Part shown: positions 38,386-50,357 of the stretch, piece by piece
Layout: every line of letters begins with the position of its first letter
Numbering within the stretch: the stretch's first letter is position 1
Origin: Terribacillus sp. DMT04
Lineage (GTDB): Bacteria; Bacillota; Bacilli; Bacillales; Amphibacillaceae
NCBI RefSeq assembly: GCF_019056395.1
Contig: NZ_CP077639.1
Coordinates: 1,986,001-2,050,000, forward strand
Reading direction: 5' to 3'
DNA: 64,000 nucleotides
Notes under the pieces: generated by a model
What the model was told of the DNA's origin: nothing
The model's input: the letters and a program-made list of their open reading frames with translations, nothing else
The model's database searches: none
Made by a program: the position numbers and the translations under genes

Positions 38386-38407
38386 ATCATTTCCTCACTT
38401 TGCCTGC

Positions 38408-39535
38408 TTACTCATTCACATGCATATGCTTCTCAATTAGCTCTTCGTGTTCATCGAACGTTCTAGCATAATAAATCTGTCCGTTGTCTCCCGCCAGGAA
38501 ATATAAGTAGTCGGAAGTCTTCGGATTTACGACCGATTGCAGCGAGCTCTCTGAGAAATTACTAATTGGCCCAACTGGAAGCCCTTTTATTCTATATGTA
38601 TTATAAGGAGAGTCTACTTCCAGATCCTTGTAATACACGCGGGGCTTATGCTCGCCTAGCGCATATAAAACAGTCGGGTCCGTCTGCAGCTTCATGTCAT
38701 CAGCCAGTCGATTATAGAAAATACCGGCAATCATGTTACGCTCTTCTTTATTCCTCGCTTCATTCTCAACAAGCGAGGCAAAAGTGACTGCTTCATGGAT
38801 TGTTAAATCTCTTTGCTTGAAGTCGTCTAAGTAAGGCGTGATAATCTGCTGTGACTTGTCGAGCATCATATGCACAATGTTATCTATAGATAAACTGTCA
38901 TCGGATAAAAAGCTATACGTTGCTGCAAACAAATACCCTTCGAGCGGATAACGTATATCTTCTTGCAGAATGTCATCTGTCAGTATACCTGGATATTCGC
39001 TGATTAATTGCCTGATATATGCTTCATCTTTCATCTTATCCAGAAAATCCTGTTGGTTTATTCCTAGTGTTTCAGACAAGATGCTGCTAATTTCCTCGAT
39101 GTCAGAACCTTCCGGGACTGCAGCCGACGCAGAGGGGGTGCTCCCCGCCTCTGGATCGTTCAGTTTGTCGACGATCTGCTGCATGGACATGGAAGGGGAC
39201 AGCTCAAAGTTTCCCGCACGGAAATTGGCTTCACCAGAAAATTTTACATATAGCCGGAAAATGAAAGCATTTTTTATCAGACCTTGATCTTCCAGAGAGG
39301 CAGCGATTGAGGATGCCGTTGATCCCATCGGAACTTCGACTACCTGTGTCGTATCGTTATCTGAATCGACTGCTTTCATACTGGCATTCACGTAAATAAA
39401 GGTTCCTAGTGCTCCAATTAGCAGAAGAACAATTATTACGGATATGGTCATAAGTACTATTTTCCGCACGACGCTTGCTTCCTCCATTCTTCTGTCCTGA
39501 TTCTGTTGATAAAGATCATCATTCGAGGCAGTCAA
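38408..39535 (-). CDS. mltG: Endolytic murein transglycosylase MltG
   Basis: 375 residues. MltG cuts nascent glycan strands at the inner membrane and sets their length. A cytoplasmic N-terminus is followed by one membrane span (about residues 25-50), then a LysM-like region (VEVPMGSTASSIAASL) and the YceG domain with the catalytic glutamate in FASLVENEARNKEER and the QTDPTVLYALG and GLPVGPISNF blocks. The start is TTG at 39533-39535 with an AGGAAAG site. It corresponds to B. subtilis yrrL. Confidence 0.94.
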   Translation of the reverse strand: MTASNDDLYQQNQDRRMEEASVVRKIVLMTISVIIVLLLIGALGTFIYVNASMKAVDSDNDTTQVVEVPMGSTASSIAASLEDQGLIKNAFIFRLYVKFSGEANFRAGNFELSPSMSMQQIVDKLNDPEAGSTPSASAAVPEGSDIEEISSILSETLGINQQDFLDKMKDEAYIRQLISEYPGILTDDILQEDIRYPLEGYLFAATYSFLSDDSLSIDNIVHMMLDKSQQIITPYLDDFKQRDLTIHEAVTFASLVENEARNKEERNMIAGIFYNRLADDMKLQTDPTVLYALGEHKPRVYYKDLEVDSPYNTYRIKGLPVGPISNFSESSLQSVVNPKTSDYLYFLAGDNGQIYYARTFDEHEELIEKHMHVNE

Positions 39536-39621
39536 GCTATCTTTCCTCCTTTATCCGCCTTATTATACAATAAACGTCAAGCATATCTCCAGCCGCTTGA
39601 CAATAAATGCGGATAAAAGGC

Positions 39622-39660
39622 AAGAAAAAATCCTCTCTGCCTTATCGGAAAGAGAGGACT
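39622..39660 (-). terminator. Intrinsic terminator of yrzB
   Basis: Stem of about nine bases (39630-39638 with 39651-39659), followed on the minus strand by a T-run. It separates the ireB-ruvX-yrzB group from mltG. Confidence 0.85.
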
Positions 39661-39673
39661 GCCTATTACAAGA

Positions 39674-39961
39674 TTAGATGCCGTCTTCCTCATCAGTTAG
39701 TGCATTCAGCATTTCTTCGACCATTTCCCATTCTTCTTCTGATTCAATCTGGAATAATGTCAAATCTTTATCATCGCCTGTTTCCTCGTAACGGAAAGCG
39801 AATACTTCAACTTCATCTTCTGACTCAGCTTGCTCAGCTGGGACAACTGCAATGTAGGAATGACCTGTTTCATCAACGTCAAAGTTGAATAATACTTCAA
39901 ATAAATGCTCTTCCCCATTTTCGTCCGGGATAACAATACGTTCTTTTTCTTCTAATGCCAT
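39674..39961 (-). CDS. yrzB: DUF1292 acidic protein YrzB
   Basis: 95 residues and strongly acidic. The DUF1292 pattern is EERIVIPDENGEEHLFEVLF-like at the start, VEVFAFRYEE in the middle and ESEEEWEMVEEML near the end. Function is unknown. It is part of the conserved ireB-ruvX-yrzB trio found next to alaS in many Firmicutes, 13 bases after ruvX. Confidence 0.9.
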   Translation of the reverse strand: MALEEKERIVIPDENGEEHLFEVLFNFDVDETGHSYIAVVPAEQAESEDEVEVFAFRYEETGDDKDLTLFQIESEEEWEMVEEMLNALTDEEDGI

Positions 39962-39974
39962 GCGGCTTCACTCC

Positions 39975-40403
39975 TTATTGTTTTGAATCAAGATAACCTT
40001 GCAGAATCATGGACGCTGCCATCTTATCGATTACTTTTTTCCGTTTCTTTCGACTTACATCAGCTTCCAGTAATACACGCTCCGCTGCCATCGTCGTCAG
40101 ACGCTCGTCCCAAAGTACTGTCTCGATACCAAATTGTTCCTCGATCCATTGGGAGAAAGCAAGCGATGCTTCTCCCCTCGGACCAATTGTACCATTCATG
40201 TTCTTCGGCATGCCAATGACAGCTTTTGCGATTTCATGTGTCTTGATAATCTGTTCTAATTCCGGTCTTGCTGTTTCGTAATCTTCTTCGTTCCATTTGA
40301 TGGTAGTCAGACCTTGTGCAGTCCAGCCAAGTCCATCACTGACTGCCACGCCAATTGTCTTGGATCCGACATCCAAGCCAATTGTTTTTAGTATGTCAGT
40401 CAT
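39975..40403 (-). CDS. ruvX: RuvX/YqgF-family pre-16S rRNA nuclease
   Basis: 142 residues. It is an RNase H-like nuclease; E. coli YqgF processes the 5' end of 16S rRNA, and a Holliday-junction resolvase role has also been proposed. Motifs are [19 protein letters not shown] (first catalytic aspartate), [16 protein letters not shown] and [16 protein letters not shown], with the last aspartate in [13 protein letters not shown]. Its ATG at 40401-40403 overlaps ireB by eight bases. Confidence 0.95.
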   Translation of the reverse strand: MTDILKTIGLDVGSKTIGVAVSDGLGWTAQGLTTIKWNEEDYETARPELEQIIKTHEIAKAVIGMPKNMNGTIGPRGEASLAFSQWIEEQFGIETVLWDERLTTMAAERVLLEADVSRKKRKKVIDKMAASMILQGYLDSKQ

Positions 40404-40662
40404 TGTGGTTCTGTTCCAAATAAAATTTTACCAGCTGTTCGACAATCTCATCACGTTCCATACGGCGGATTAGGTTGCGGGCATCATTATGCCGCGGAAT
40501 ATAAGCCGGATCTCCTGACAAAAGATAACCTACTATCTGATTGATCGGATTATACCCTTTTTCACGCAATGCCTCATAAACGGACATTAGCACTTCCCGG
40601 ACATTTTCGTCCATTGGCTCTTCCGGGAAATTGAATTTCATCGTGTTATCCATCGAACTCAA
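40396..40662 (-). CDS. ireB: IreB-family regulatory protein
   Basis: 88 residues. IreB is a small substrate of the PASTA kinase IreK in Enterococcus and affects cephalosporin resistance; B. subtilis has the homologue YrzL. The block [20 protein letters not shown], then [20 protein letters not shown], is nearly invariant. An upstream threonine pair in DNTMKFNF is near the reported phosphorylation site. The start is TTG at 40660-40662 with a GAGGTGG site. It lies 67 bases after alaS. Confidence 0.93.
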   Translation of the reverse strand: MSSMDNTMKFNFPEEPMDENVREVLMSVYEALREKGYNPINQIVGYLLSGDPAYIPRHNDARNLIRRMERDEIVEQLVKFYLEQNHND

Positions 40663-40729
40663 TGAAGCCACCTCACTTAATTTGCCAGTCTTTTTCTTCA
40701 GTATATACTTTTCTGTCGGATTTGAAAAA

Positions 40730-43367
40730 TTAAAGCTGTTCTTCGACATATATTGTTGCATATGCGAGTGCTTCTGGTACTTGTTCTGGATTCTTACCGC
40801 CGGCCTGTGCCATATCAGGTCTGCCGCCTCCGCCGCCTCCGCAGCGTTTTGCTGTTTCTTTAATCAAGTTACCCGCATGCAAGCCGCGGTCAATGAGATC
40901 CTTCGACACGCCCGCAGCCAACTGGACTTTCCCTCCAGCAGTTGAAGCAAGCAGAATCACACCGCTCTCAAGCTTTTGTTTTAAGTCATCTACCATGCCG
41001 CGAAGCTGGTTCATGTCGGCAACATCTACTTGCTCTGCAAGTACATGAACACCTTTTACTTCTTTGACTTTGTCGAGAATGCTGCCAGCTTCAAGCTGTG
41101 ACAATTTCGCACGCAAGCTGTCGCGTTCACGCTGTACTTCTTTAAGGTCTGCAAATACTGCTTCGATTCGAGCAGGAACTTGCTCATTCGTCGTTTTCAG
41201 ATCAGCTGCAGCTTGCGCAAGCGTCTGCTGCTGCTCTTGTGTATAACGATATGCTTCTTTAGACGTAACTGCTTCAATACGTCGTGTTCCAGCACCGATT
41301 CCGCTTTCGGATACAATCTTAAACAAGCCGATTTGGGAAGTGTTTTTGAACATGGACACCGCCGCAAAGTTCTAAACTGTAATCAGCTACCTGCACAACA
41401 CGTACAACGTCTCCGTATTTTTCACCGAATAACGCCATTGCACCCATTTCTTTTGCATCACTCAAGCTCTGGTAAGACGTGCTGACAGAGAGTTCTTCCC
41501 AAATCTTTTGGTTAACAATTTCTTCAATTTGTCCCATCTCTTCTTTCGTGACTGCGTTGAAATGAGAGAAGTCAAATCGAAGTCTGTCTGGTGCTACCAA
41601 AGAACCAGCCTGGTTAACATGCGTACCTAAAACATCTTTTAATGCTTGATGAAGCAAATGCGTTGCTGTATGGTTCTTGACGATATGCTGACGTCTTTTT
41701 GTATCTACTTTCGCATGAACATTTTCTTTCACGTGAATTTGACCTTGCTTTACGATTCCTTGATGCAGATTCTGGCCTTTTGGCGCTTTCTTGACCGCTT
41801 GAACAAGAACAGTTGCTGTTTCTGTTGTTACCCAGCCTTCATCTGCTACTTGGCCGCCGCTTTCTGCATAAAATGGTGTTTCATCCAAGATGAAGAAGAT
41901 TTCGTCGCCTTCGACCGCTACATCAGCAAGCTGCTTATCTTTTACGATTGCTGTAATCTTAGATTCCGTTTCGGTCCGGTCATAACCAACGTATGTGCTT
42001 TCTGCTTCTACTTCTTGCAGCACACTATCTTGTACATGCATGCTGTTCACTTTTTGACGAGCATCACGCGCACGTTCACGCTGCTGCTTCATCTCTTGTT
42101 CGAAACCTGCTTCATCAATGATGAACCCTTCTTCGCTAACATATTCCTCCGTCAGCTCTTTCGGGAACCCATACGTATCATACAGACGGAATACTTCCGT
42201 ACCAGGAAAAACGTTGCTGCCTTTTTCCTTTTCTTCTGCCACGATTCGGTTCAGGATGGCAAGACCATCAGCAAGCGTTTCATGGAAACGTTCTTCTTCT
42301 GTTTGAATAACTGTCTCAATAAACTCACGCTTTTCCATGATTTGCGGGTAAAAGGCATCCATAATTTCGCCTACAACTGGCACAAGCTCTTTCATAAATG
42401 GCTTTTCAATTCCAATATTTTTCGCATAACGCACAGCTCGGCGAATTAAACGGCGTAAAACATAGCCGCGGCCCTCATTGGATGGCAGTGCGCCATCGCT
42501 GATTGCGAACGAAACCGTACGGATATGGTCAGCAATTACTTTAAATGCTGTATCATCAGCCGTGTTTTTTCCGTACGCCGCATTGGCGAATTGTGCAGTC
42601 TTTTCAATGATAGGCATAAACAGATCTGTTTCAAAGTTTGTTTTCGTATCTTGAATAACACAAACCATTCGCTCCAAGCCCATACCTGTATCAATGTTCT
42701 GCTTTGGAAGCGGTGTATACGTGTGATCCGGGTTGTGGTTAAACTGACTGAATACTAAGTTCCAGATTTCTAAATAACGTTCATTTTCTCCGCCTGGGTA
42801 CAATTCAGGATCTGCGGGATCGTTACCAAATTCCTCGCCGCGATCATAGAAAATCTCTGAGTTCGGACCACTTGGACCTTCCCCGATGTCCCAGAAGTTT
42901 TCTTCTGTACGGATAATACGTTCTTCCGGAAGACCGACAAGATCACGCCACATTTGGAATGCTTCTTCATCTTCTGGATGAACCGTAACAGATAAGCGTT
43001 CCGGATTAAATCCGATCCACTTTTTATCCGTTAAAAATTCCCAAGCCCACATAATCGCTTCTTTTTTGAAATAGTCTCCGATTGAGAAGTTTCCGAGCAT
43101 CTCGAAAAATGTATGGTGACGGGCAGTAAAGCCAACGTTCTCAATATCATTAGTCCGGATACTTTTCTGCGCGTTTACGATGCGCGGATTTTCCGGAACA
43201 ACTCGGCCATCAAAATACTTTTTCAAAGTTGCCACACCGCTGTTAATCCATAACAGAGTTGGATCCTCTACTGGAACAAGCGACGCACTAGGCTCGACGC
43301 TATGCCCTTTCTCCTTGAAGAAATCAAGGAATTTCTGTCTTACTTGAGCAGACGTTAAATTTTCCAT
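40730..43367 (-). CDS. alaS: Alanyl-tRNA synthetase, disrupted by a one-base frameshift in this sequence
   Basis: The two frames together make about 878 residues, the normal AlaRS length. The N-terminal catalytic domain starts [20 protein letters not shown]; the editing domain has [18 protein letters not shown] and the zinc-ligand motif CGGVH, and the C-terminal domain is complete. The reading frame breaks near 41345-41351: the first frame ends about 14 residues after CGG, while the correct continuation [20 protein letters not shown] lies in the next frame. One extra base around 41348-41351 explains it. AlaRS is essential, so a sequencing or assembly error is more likely than true inactivation. 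A T-box leader lies upstream. Confidence 0.88.
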
Positions 43368-43393
43368 ATATAAGCCTCCTTTAGTATGTAAAC

Positions 43394-43640
43394 ACAAAAA
43401 ACTCCCGTTCCTGCAATAGCAGGGACGAGAGTATGGTCGCGGTACCACCCTGATTATAGGCTGCCAACAGCCTATCACCTTTAAGCGCAGATAACGGTGC
43501 GCAGCCGATAAGGATTAACTCAGAGCTCCGGTATAGCTTTCCATCACACTCTTATGGAGATTCTTCCAGCCAAGGAATCTCCTCTCTTTATAAAAGGACG
43601 TCATGTACTTGTACCTTCATTGCTTTTTGTTATAAATCTA
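43394..43640 (-). promoter_or_regulatory. T-box riboswitch of alaS (specifier read as GCU, alanine)
   Basis: The T-box core AGGGTGGTACCGCG lies at 43438-43451 and is followed by a GC-rich terminator (stem CTCTCGTCCCTGC-like, 43401-43431) with a T-run at 43395-43400. Stem I has the loop-E AGTA element and, on its 3' side, GAAA followed by GCT and A (specifier at 43535-43537). Uncharged tRNA-Ala would favour the antiterminator. Confidence 0.92.
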
Positions 43641-43646
43641 AGCGTT

Positions 43647-43675
43647 AGTATAGAGAAAAAAGCGGAATTTGTCAA
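43647..43675 (-). promoter_or_regulatory. Sigma-A promoter of alaS
   Basis: Perfect TTGACA (43670-43675), 17-base spacer and TATACT (43647-43652) on the minus strand, just before the T-box leader. The -35 overlaps the stop region of the upstream AI-2E gene. Confidence 0.88.
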
Positions 43676-44772
43676 ACATCCGTATCTTTTGCTGTATCCA
43701 CACACGCTTTGATAATTGTCAGGACAGGCACAGCTGCAATCATCCCGATAATCCCCCCTAGCTCCCCTCCTACGAGTAAAGCAAAGATGATCAAAAGCGG
43801 GTGAATATGAATACTTTTGCCGACAATGTATGGAGACAACAGATTTCCTTCAATCAGCTGAATGATAAAAACAGCAATTCCGGCAAGAATCGCCGTTTTC
43901 GGACTGATTGTAATGCCAACTAGTATCGCTGGAATAACCCCAATAATTGGTCCGAAATAGGGAATGATGTTCGTGCTTCCTACCACAAGTGCCAGCACTA
44001 AGGAATATGGCAGCCGAATCAACGTAAATGCTGTCCATGTCAGCAAACTTACAATACAGCTGACGAGCAGCACACCTCGAATATAACGACCGAGATTATC
44101 ATCAATTCGCAGCACGAGGCTTTTTACTTTGCTTCTGTACTTGCGCGGCAGCAGCCGCAATCCGGCTGATCCAATCTTATCTGCATCTTTCAGCATATAA
44201 AAAACGATAACAGGCGTCACGACGAGAAAGATAATCAGCTGCGGCAGCTTATTCCACAAGCGAAGCAGCTTGGTAAGGAAATTTTCAGCACGACTTTCCA
44301 GGTTATGCAGCACTTGATCCATCTTGTCATGCACTGTCTCTGGAAGGAATGCAGTCCTCTGATACATATATTGCACATAATGATCGTAGCGCTGCGTCAG
44401 CTCCGGAAGATTATGGCTGAAATCCTTTACCTGGTTGATTAAGGCTGGGACACCTTTGTATAACAAAAAACCGCTAAAGCCGAAGAACAGCACATAAATG
44501 ATCAGGATTGAAAGCCAGCGAGGCAGACGCCAAGCAGCGAGCCGGTCAATAACAGGGTGCAGCAAATAGGCAATCAGACCGGCGATAATGAAAGGCAGGA
44601 ATAACCCGCCTAAAAATAGCAAAAACGAACGATAGAAAGGATAGAGCTTGATTAATAGAAAGCAGAGCAGCAGTGCGACGACAACCGTCACCATCCATAA
44701 AAGCACACGAGACAGACGGGATACCTCTTTCATGTGACTAGAATGATGCGCCGTCGCATTTCCGTTCTTCAT
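43672..44772 (-). CDS. yrrI: AI-2E family transporter-like membrane protein (YrrI)
   Basis: 366 residues with about seven or eight membrane spans in the AI-2E/UPF0118 arrangement: paired spans at the N-terminus, a soluble middle (about residues 105-185) and the conserved block STNIIPYFGPIIGVIPAILV, then EGNLLSPYIVGKSIHIHPL and the last span. The substrate is not known; relatives include TqsA and sodium/proton antiporters. The start is uncertain: ATG at 44770-44772 overlaps the Zn-ribbon gene and has no strong ribosome site, and ATG at codon 14 is an alternative. Confidence 0.85.
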   Translation of the reverse strand: MKNGNATAHHSSHMKEVSRLSRVLLWMVTVVVALLLCFLLIKLYPFYRSFLLFLGGLFLPFIIAGLIAYLLHPVIDRLAAWRLPRWLSILIIYVLFFGFSGFLLYKGVPALINQVKDFSHNLPELTQRYDHYVQYMYQRTAFLPETVHDKMDQVLHNLESRAENFLTKLLRLWNKLPQLIIFLVVTPVIVFYMLKDADKIGSAGLRLLPRKYRSKVKSLVLRIDDNLGRYIRGVLLVSCIVSLLTWTAFTLIRLPYSLVLALVVGSTNIIPYFGPIIGVIPAILVGITISPKTAILAGIAVFIIQLIEGNLLSPYIVGKSIHIHPLLIIFALLVGGELGGIIGMIAAVPVLTIIKACVDTAKDTDV

Positions 44773-44938
44773 CAGTGAACAAGTCGTCTAACGAACTCAG
44801 TGAACCATCTTCTTCTACTTGATGCAGCGAAAGCATCTCATCTTTATATGACAATTCAATAAAACAGCTCCAGCAATAATACTGCTCGGGACCAATCTTT
44901 CCGATATCCTTGCTTGTGCAGTTTGGACATTTTAACAT
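44738..44938 (-). CDS. Small zinc-ribbon protein of unknown function
   Basis: 66 residues. Two CxxC knuckles (C4/C7 in CPNC and C22/C25 in CWSC) form a zinc ribbon, followed by an acidic tail. The start has a GGAGTGAT site. It overlaps the AI-2E-family gene by 35 bases, so the two are coupled. B. subtilis has small genes (yrzQ, yrzR) in the same place, but I cannot say which one, if any, is the homologue. Confidence 0.78.
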   Translation of the reverse strand: MLKCPNCTSKDIGKIGPEQYYCWSCFIELSYKDEMLSLHQVEEDGSLSSLDDLFTDEERKCDGASF

Positions 44939-44996
44939 ATTGGATCACTCCAATTCTTTTTACATGTTAGAATGTCCAATTATTACCGGGGATATA

Positions 44997-47333
44997 CTAC
45001 ATAAAATCGTAAGGAGAGATTTCTTCCTGTTCTGCTTCGGCTTCTTTAAGCATTTGGTCGATAAGGTCGCCTGATTCTGTAACACCAAGGTGTTCCAGCA
45101 AAGATGTATAGCGCTGGTTCGTATCTTCCGTTTGAATGCCTTGCAGAAACGCCTGTTTTTCCCCCACTAGAATTAAAGACTTTTGCGCTCTCGTAATACC
45201 AGTATAAAGAAGGTTTTTCCGCAGCATACGCCGGTAGCCAGGCACAACCGGCAAAATGACAATCGGAAACTCACTTCCTTGTGATTTATGAATCGAGATA
45301 CAGTAAGCATGCATCAAATTCGATAGATCCTTGCTTTCATAAACAACTTCTTTTTCCTCAAAAGCAACGACAAGCTGCTCTTTTTGTTCGACGTTTTCTT
45401 CTTCCCGGAAAATCGCAACTACTTCACCAATATCCCCATTGAAAACGCCCTCTTCCGGGTCATTAACTAGCTGTATTACTTTATCGCCTTTTCGGAAGAC
45501 AGTATCTTTTGTTTTCATTTCCCGCTTTTGCTTATCTTTCGGATTGACGAGCTGCTGCAGCTGTTTGTTTAGTTCATGAATACCCGCTTGTGAACGGTAC
45601 ATAGGAGCGAGGAGCTGCACATCACGTAAATCCCAGCCCTTGTCGACCGCTTTTCCGACAATCTGGGTAATCACATCAACCACTTGATGCTCCCGGCACG
45701 GAATGAAATTGAAGTCCTTGTCCTTCTCCAGCTCATTCTCCGTAAGCGAAGCATTTTTAATCGCATGGGCAATGGTGATAATTTTCGAGCCTTCTTTCTG
45801 TCGATACACATCCTTCAGCATGACACGCGGCACTGCCTCTGAACGAAGCAAATCGGATAAAACTTGACCAGGTCCGACAGAAGGCAGCTGGTCTTCATCC
45901 CCAACGAGCAGCACTTGCATATCATCTGGAATTGCTTTGAACAAACGGTTTGCCAGCCAAATATCAACCATAGAAAACTCATCAACAATGAGCAGCTTCC
46001 CAGCAAGCGGATTATCTTCATCACGCTCAAAAGATTCCGTACCGTCCCAGCCTAGCAACCGGTGAATGGTCTTCGCCGGCACTCCTGTTGATTCTTGCAT
46101 ACGCTTTGCTGCTCTTCCTGTCGGAGCCGTTAAAACGAAGGGATAGCTTTCATCTTTGTCTTTATAATCTTGCGGATCCAGCGAGAGCTCGTGCAGCTCA
46201 GCGTACGATTTAATGAAACCTTTAATGACCGTCGTTTTTCCAGTACCAGGTCCACCAGTCAAAATCATCACTTTTGATTGAAGGGCTTGTTCAATCGCTT
46301 CGAACTGTTCTTTGCCGTAGCTGATTGTTTCTGCTTCCTCCAGCTTTCCGATGATTTTGAGAAGTTCTGCTTGTACGATTTCTGTCTCTGTTTCTTTTTC
46401 TGCTATTCGCTGCAAAGAACTGCAGAAGCCAGTTTCTGCATAATAAAGCATAGGATGATAAATCCTGTCTTCCTGTTTGATAAGTTTTTTCTCGGCATGC
46501 AGCACACCTAGCTGCTCCTCCACTTGTTCCGGACTAATGCCGAATTGTGAGCTGCGCAGCAAAACGCCGGCTTGCTTTAGCACTTCTTCATTTGGCAAGT
46601 ATACGTGGCCAGCTTGCATACTATCTTGCAGCACCATCATACAAGCTGCCTGCAGCCGGCTGTTATGATCCATCGGCAGATTATTTTTTCGTGCCGCCTC
46701 ATCCGCTCGGTGAAAGCCAAAGCCTTCAATATCGAATACATATTGGTACGGATCCTTCTCCAATACAGCCACTGCTTCGTCGCGGTATGCTTTGTAAATC
46801 TTTTGTGCGAGCTTTAAGCCAATGCCATATTTTGATAAATGCACCATAACATGATCAAAGCCTTGGTGTGCGCGCAAATCATGGAGGAAACGTTCCTTTT
46901 TCTCATCGTTCAGTCCCTGGATGCCGTCCAGTAAGTCAGGGTTAGACAAGACATCAGCAATCGCGTTTTCTCCTAGCTTCGTTACAATCCGTTCGGCGAT
47001 TCGTTTGCCGATACCATAAAACAGATCGCTGGAAAGGTATTGGATCAGCCCATCCTTCGTCTCCGGTACATAACGCTTATATTCTGTGACTTCGTATTGG
47101 TCACCAAAACGCTTATGACTGACCATCGAGCCGAAAAACATATACGGTTCACCTTGATCGAGCTCACCAATATATCCTTTAATCACTATATCCTTTTCCT
47201 CGATTTTCTCGTTCGTTTCCAATACCTTGATGCGCACGATGGAAAACTGTTCTTCTTCTTTCCTGAAAATCGTATGCAGCAATTCACCTTTGACGAACCC
47301 TTTTGGGCTTTCGGCTGTCTCCCCATATTCCAT
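44997..47333 (-). CDS. recD2: ATP-dependent RecD2-like DNA helicase
   Basis: 778 residues. RecD2 is a 5'-3' superfamily 1B helicase linked to DNA repair and replication-fork stability in bacteria without RecBCD. An N-terminal OB-like domain and helix-hairpin-helix region (about residues 95-210) come first. The helicase core has Walker A TGGPGTGKTTV (residues 359-369), APTGRAAKRM, VDEFSMVD, GDEDQLPSVGPG and the C-terminal SIHKSQGSEFPIVILP and YTGITRAQK. It lies 13 bases after the TPR gene. Confidence 0.96.
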   Translation of the reverse strand: MEYGETAESPKGFVKGELLHTIFRKEEEQFSIVRIKVLETNEKIEEKDIVIKGYIGELDQGEPYMFFGSMVSHKRFGDQYEVTEYKRYVPETKDGLIQYLSSDLFYGIGKRIAERIVTKLGENAIADVLSNPDLLDGIQGLNDEKKERFLHDLRAHQGFDHVMVHLSKYGIGLKLAQKIYKAYRDEAVAVLEKDPYQYVFDIEGFGFHRADEAARKNNLPMDHNSRLQAACMMVLQDSMQAGHVYLPNEEVLKQAGVLLRSSQFGISPEQVEEQLGVLHAEKKLIKQEDRIYHPMLYYAETGFCSSLQRIAEKETETEIVQAELLKIIGKLEEAETISYGKEQFEAIEQALQSKVMILTGGPGTGKTTVIKGFIKSYAELHELSLDPQDYKDKDESYPFVLTAPTGRAAKRMQESTGVPAKTIHRLLGWDGTESFERDEDNPLAGKLLIVDEFSMVDIWLANRLFKAIPDDMQVLLVGDEDQLPSVGPGQVLSDLLRSEAVPRVMLKDVYRQKEGSKIITIAHAIKNASLTENELEKDKDFNFIPCREHQVVDVITQIVGKAVDKGWDLRDVQLLAPMYRSQAGIHELNKQLQQLVNPKDKQKREMKTKDTVFRKGDKVIQLVNDPEEGVFNGDIGEVVAIFREEENVEQKEQLVVAFEEKEVVYESKDLSNLMHAYCISIHKSQGSEFPIVILPVVPGYRRMLRKNLLYTGITRAQKSLILVGEKQAFLQGIQTEDTNQRYTSLLEHLGVTESGDLIDQMLKEAEAEQEEISPYDFM

Positions 47334-47346
47334 ACGCCTGTGCTCC

Positions 47347-48021
47347 TTACTCTTCGTTCTCGATTTGCTCCTTGATCAGTTCGATCTGTGCTTTACCGTG
47401 AATCGCCATCTCATGATCCGGCTGTGCTTCAATCGCCTTCTCCATGTAAGCATGCGCTTTGTCGAGCTGCTGCTGATACAGATAAGCAACGCCAACATTA
47501 TAAAGGGCATCACTATGCATTGGATTCCATTCCAGCAAATCAAGCAGCACTTGCTGCGCTGTATCGACTTCTCCAGCATTGGCTAATGCTAAGCCATATT
47601 GAAAGACAATCGCTGCATCGCGGTTTTCGAGTTCTGCCGCCCGCTGCAAGTAAGGCAGAGCCAGCTTTTCCTTGCCTGTCTGCTGCAAAGACATACCTAG
47701 AAGAAAATGCACATCCGCTTCTTCTAATCCAAGCTTTGCTGCTTCCATCAGCTGCTTTACCGCCTTTTCATACTGCTCGCCAGTATAATACAAGCTTCCC
47801 AAACCATAGTATGCAGTCGCTGCGTTGCTGTCCAGTTCAATGGCGCGCTGGAAGAAGCGCTCCGCTTTTTCCAAGTCATTCATACGCATTAACAGATTAC
47901 CAAAGTTAACGTAACCAACAGGGTCATTTGGTTTTTCTTCAATAGCTGCGTTAAAATGCTTCGCCGCTCCTTCTAGATCCTGCTTTTGCAGACAGTCAAT
48001 ACCTTCTTTTATATGATCCAT
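47347..48021 (-). CDS. yrrB: TPR repeat protein (YrrB-like)
   Basis: 224 residues, made almost wholly of tetratricopeptide repeats, about six (such as PVGYVNFGNLLMRMNDLEKA and ATAYYGLGSLYYTGEQYEKA). B. subtilis YrrB has the same architecture and is proposed to scaffold interactions with neighbouring sulfur-transfer proteins; that is not settled. The ATG at 48019-48021 follows GAGGAGTG. It lies between mnmA and recD2. Confidence 0.9.
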   Translation of the reverse strand: MDHIKEGIDCLQKQDLEGAAKHFNAAIEEKPNDPVGYVNFGNLLMRMNDLEKAERFFQRAIELDSNAATAYYGLGSLYYTGEQYEKAVKQLMEAAKLGLEEADVHFLLGMSLQQTGKEKLALPYLQRAAELENRDAAIVFQYGLALANAGEVDTAQQVLLDLLEWNPMHSDALYNVGVAYLYQQQLDKAHAYMEKAIEAQPDHEMAIHGKAQIELIKEQIENEE

Positions 48022-48043
48022 TGTTTCACTCCTCTATGTAAGG

Positions 48044-48071
48044 GAAACCCTTGCCTAATGACAAGGGTTTC
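48044..48071. terminator. Intercistronic hairpin between mnmA and the TPR gene
   Basis: Stem of ten or eleven bases (48044-48053 with 48062-48071) with ACCCTTG arms, placed between the mnmA stop and the next ribosome site. No T-run follows, so it is probably an attenuating or processing hairpin. It is nearly the same as the one at 10902-10934. Confidence 0.45.
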
Positions 48072-48075
48072 TAAA

Positions 48076-50342
<2,267 letters not shown>

Positions 50343-50357
50343 AACTGCTTGCCTCCA

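Noticed and set aside
41646-42449. 267-codon plus-strand open frame within alaS
   Set aside because: It is antisense to the conserved AlaRS frame, has odd phenylalanine/cysteine-rich composition and no ribosome site worth noting.
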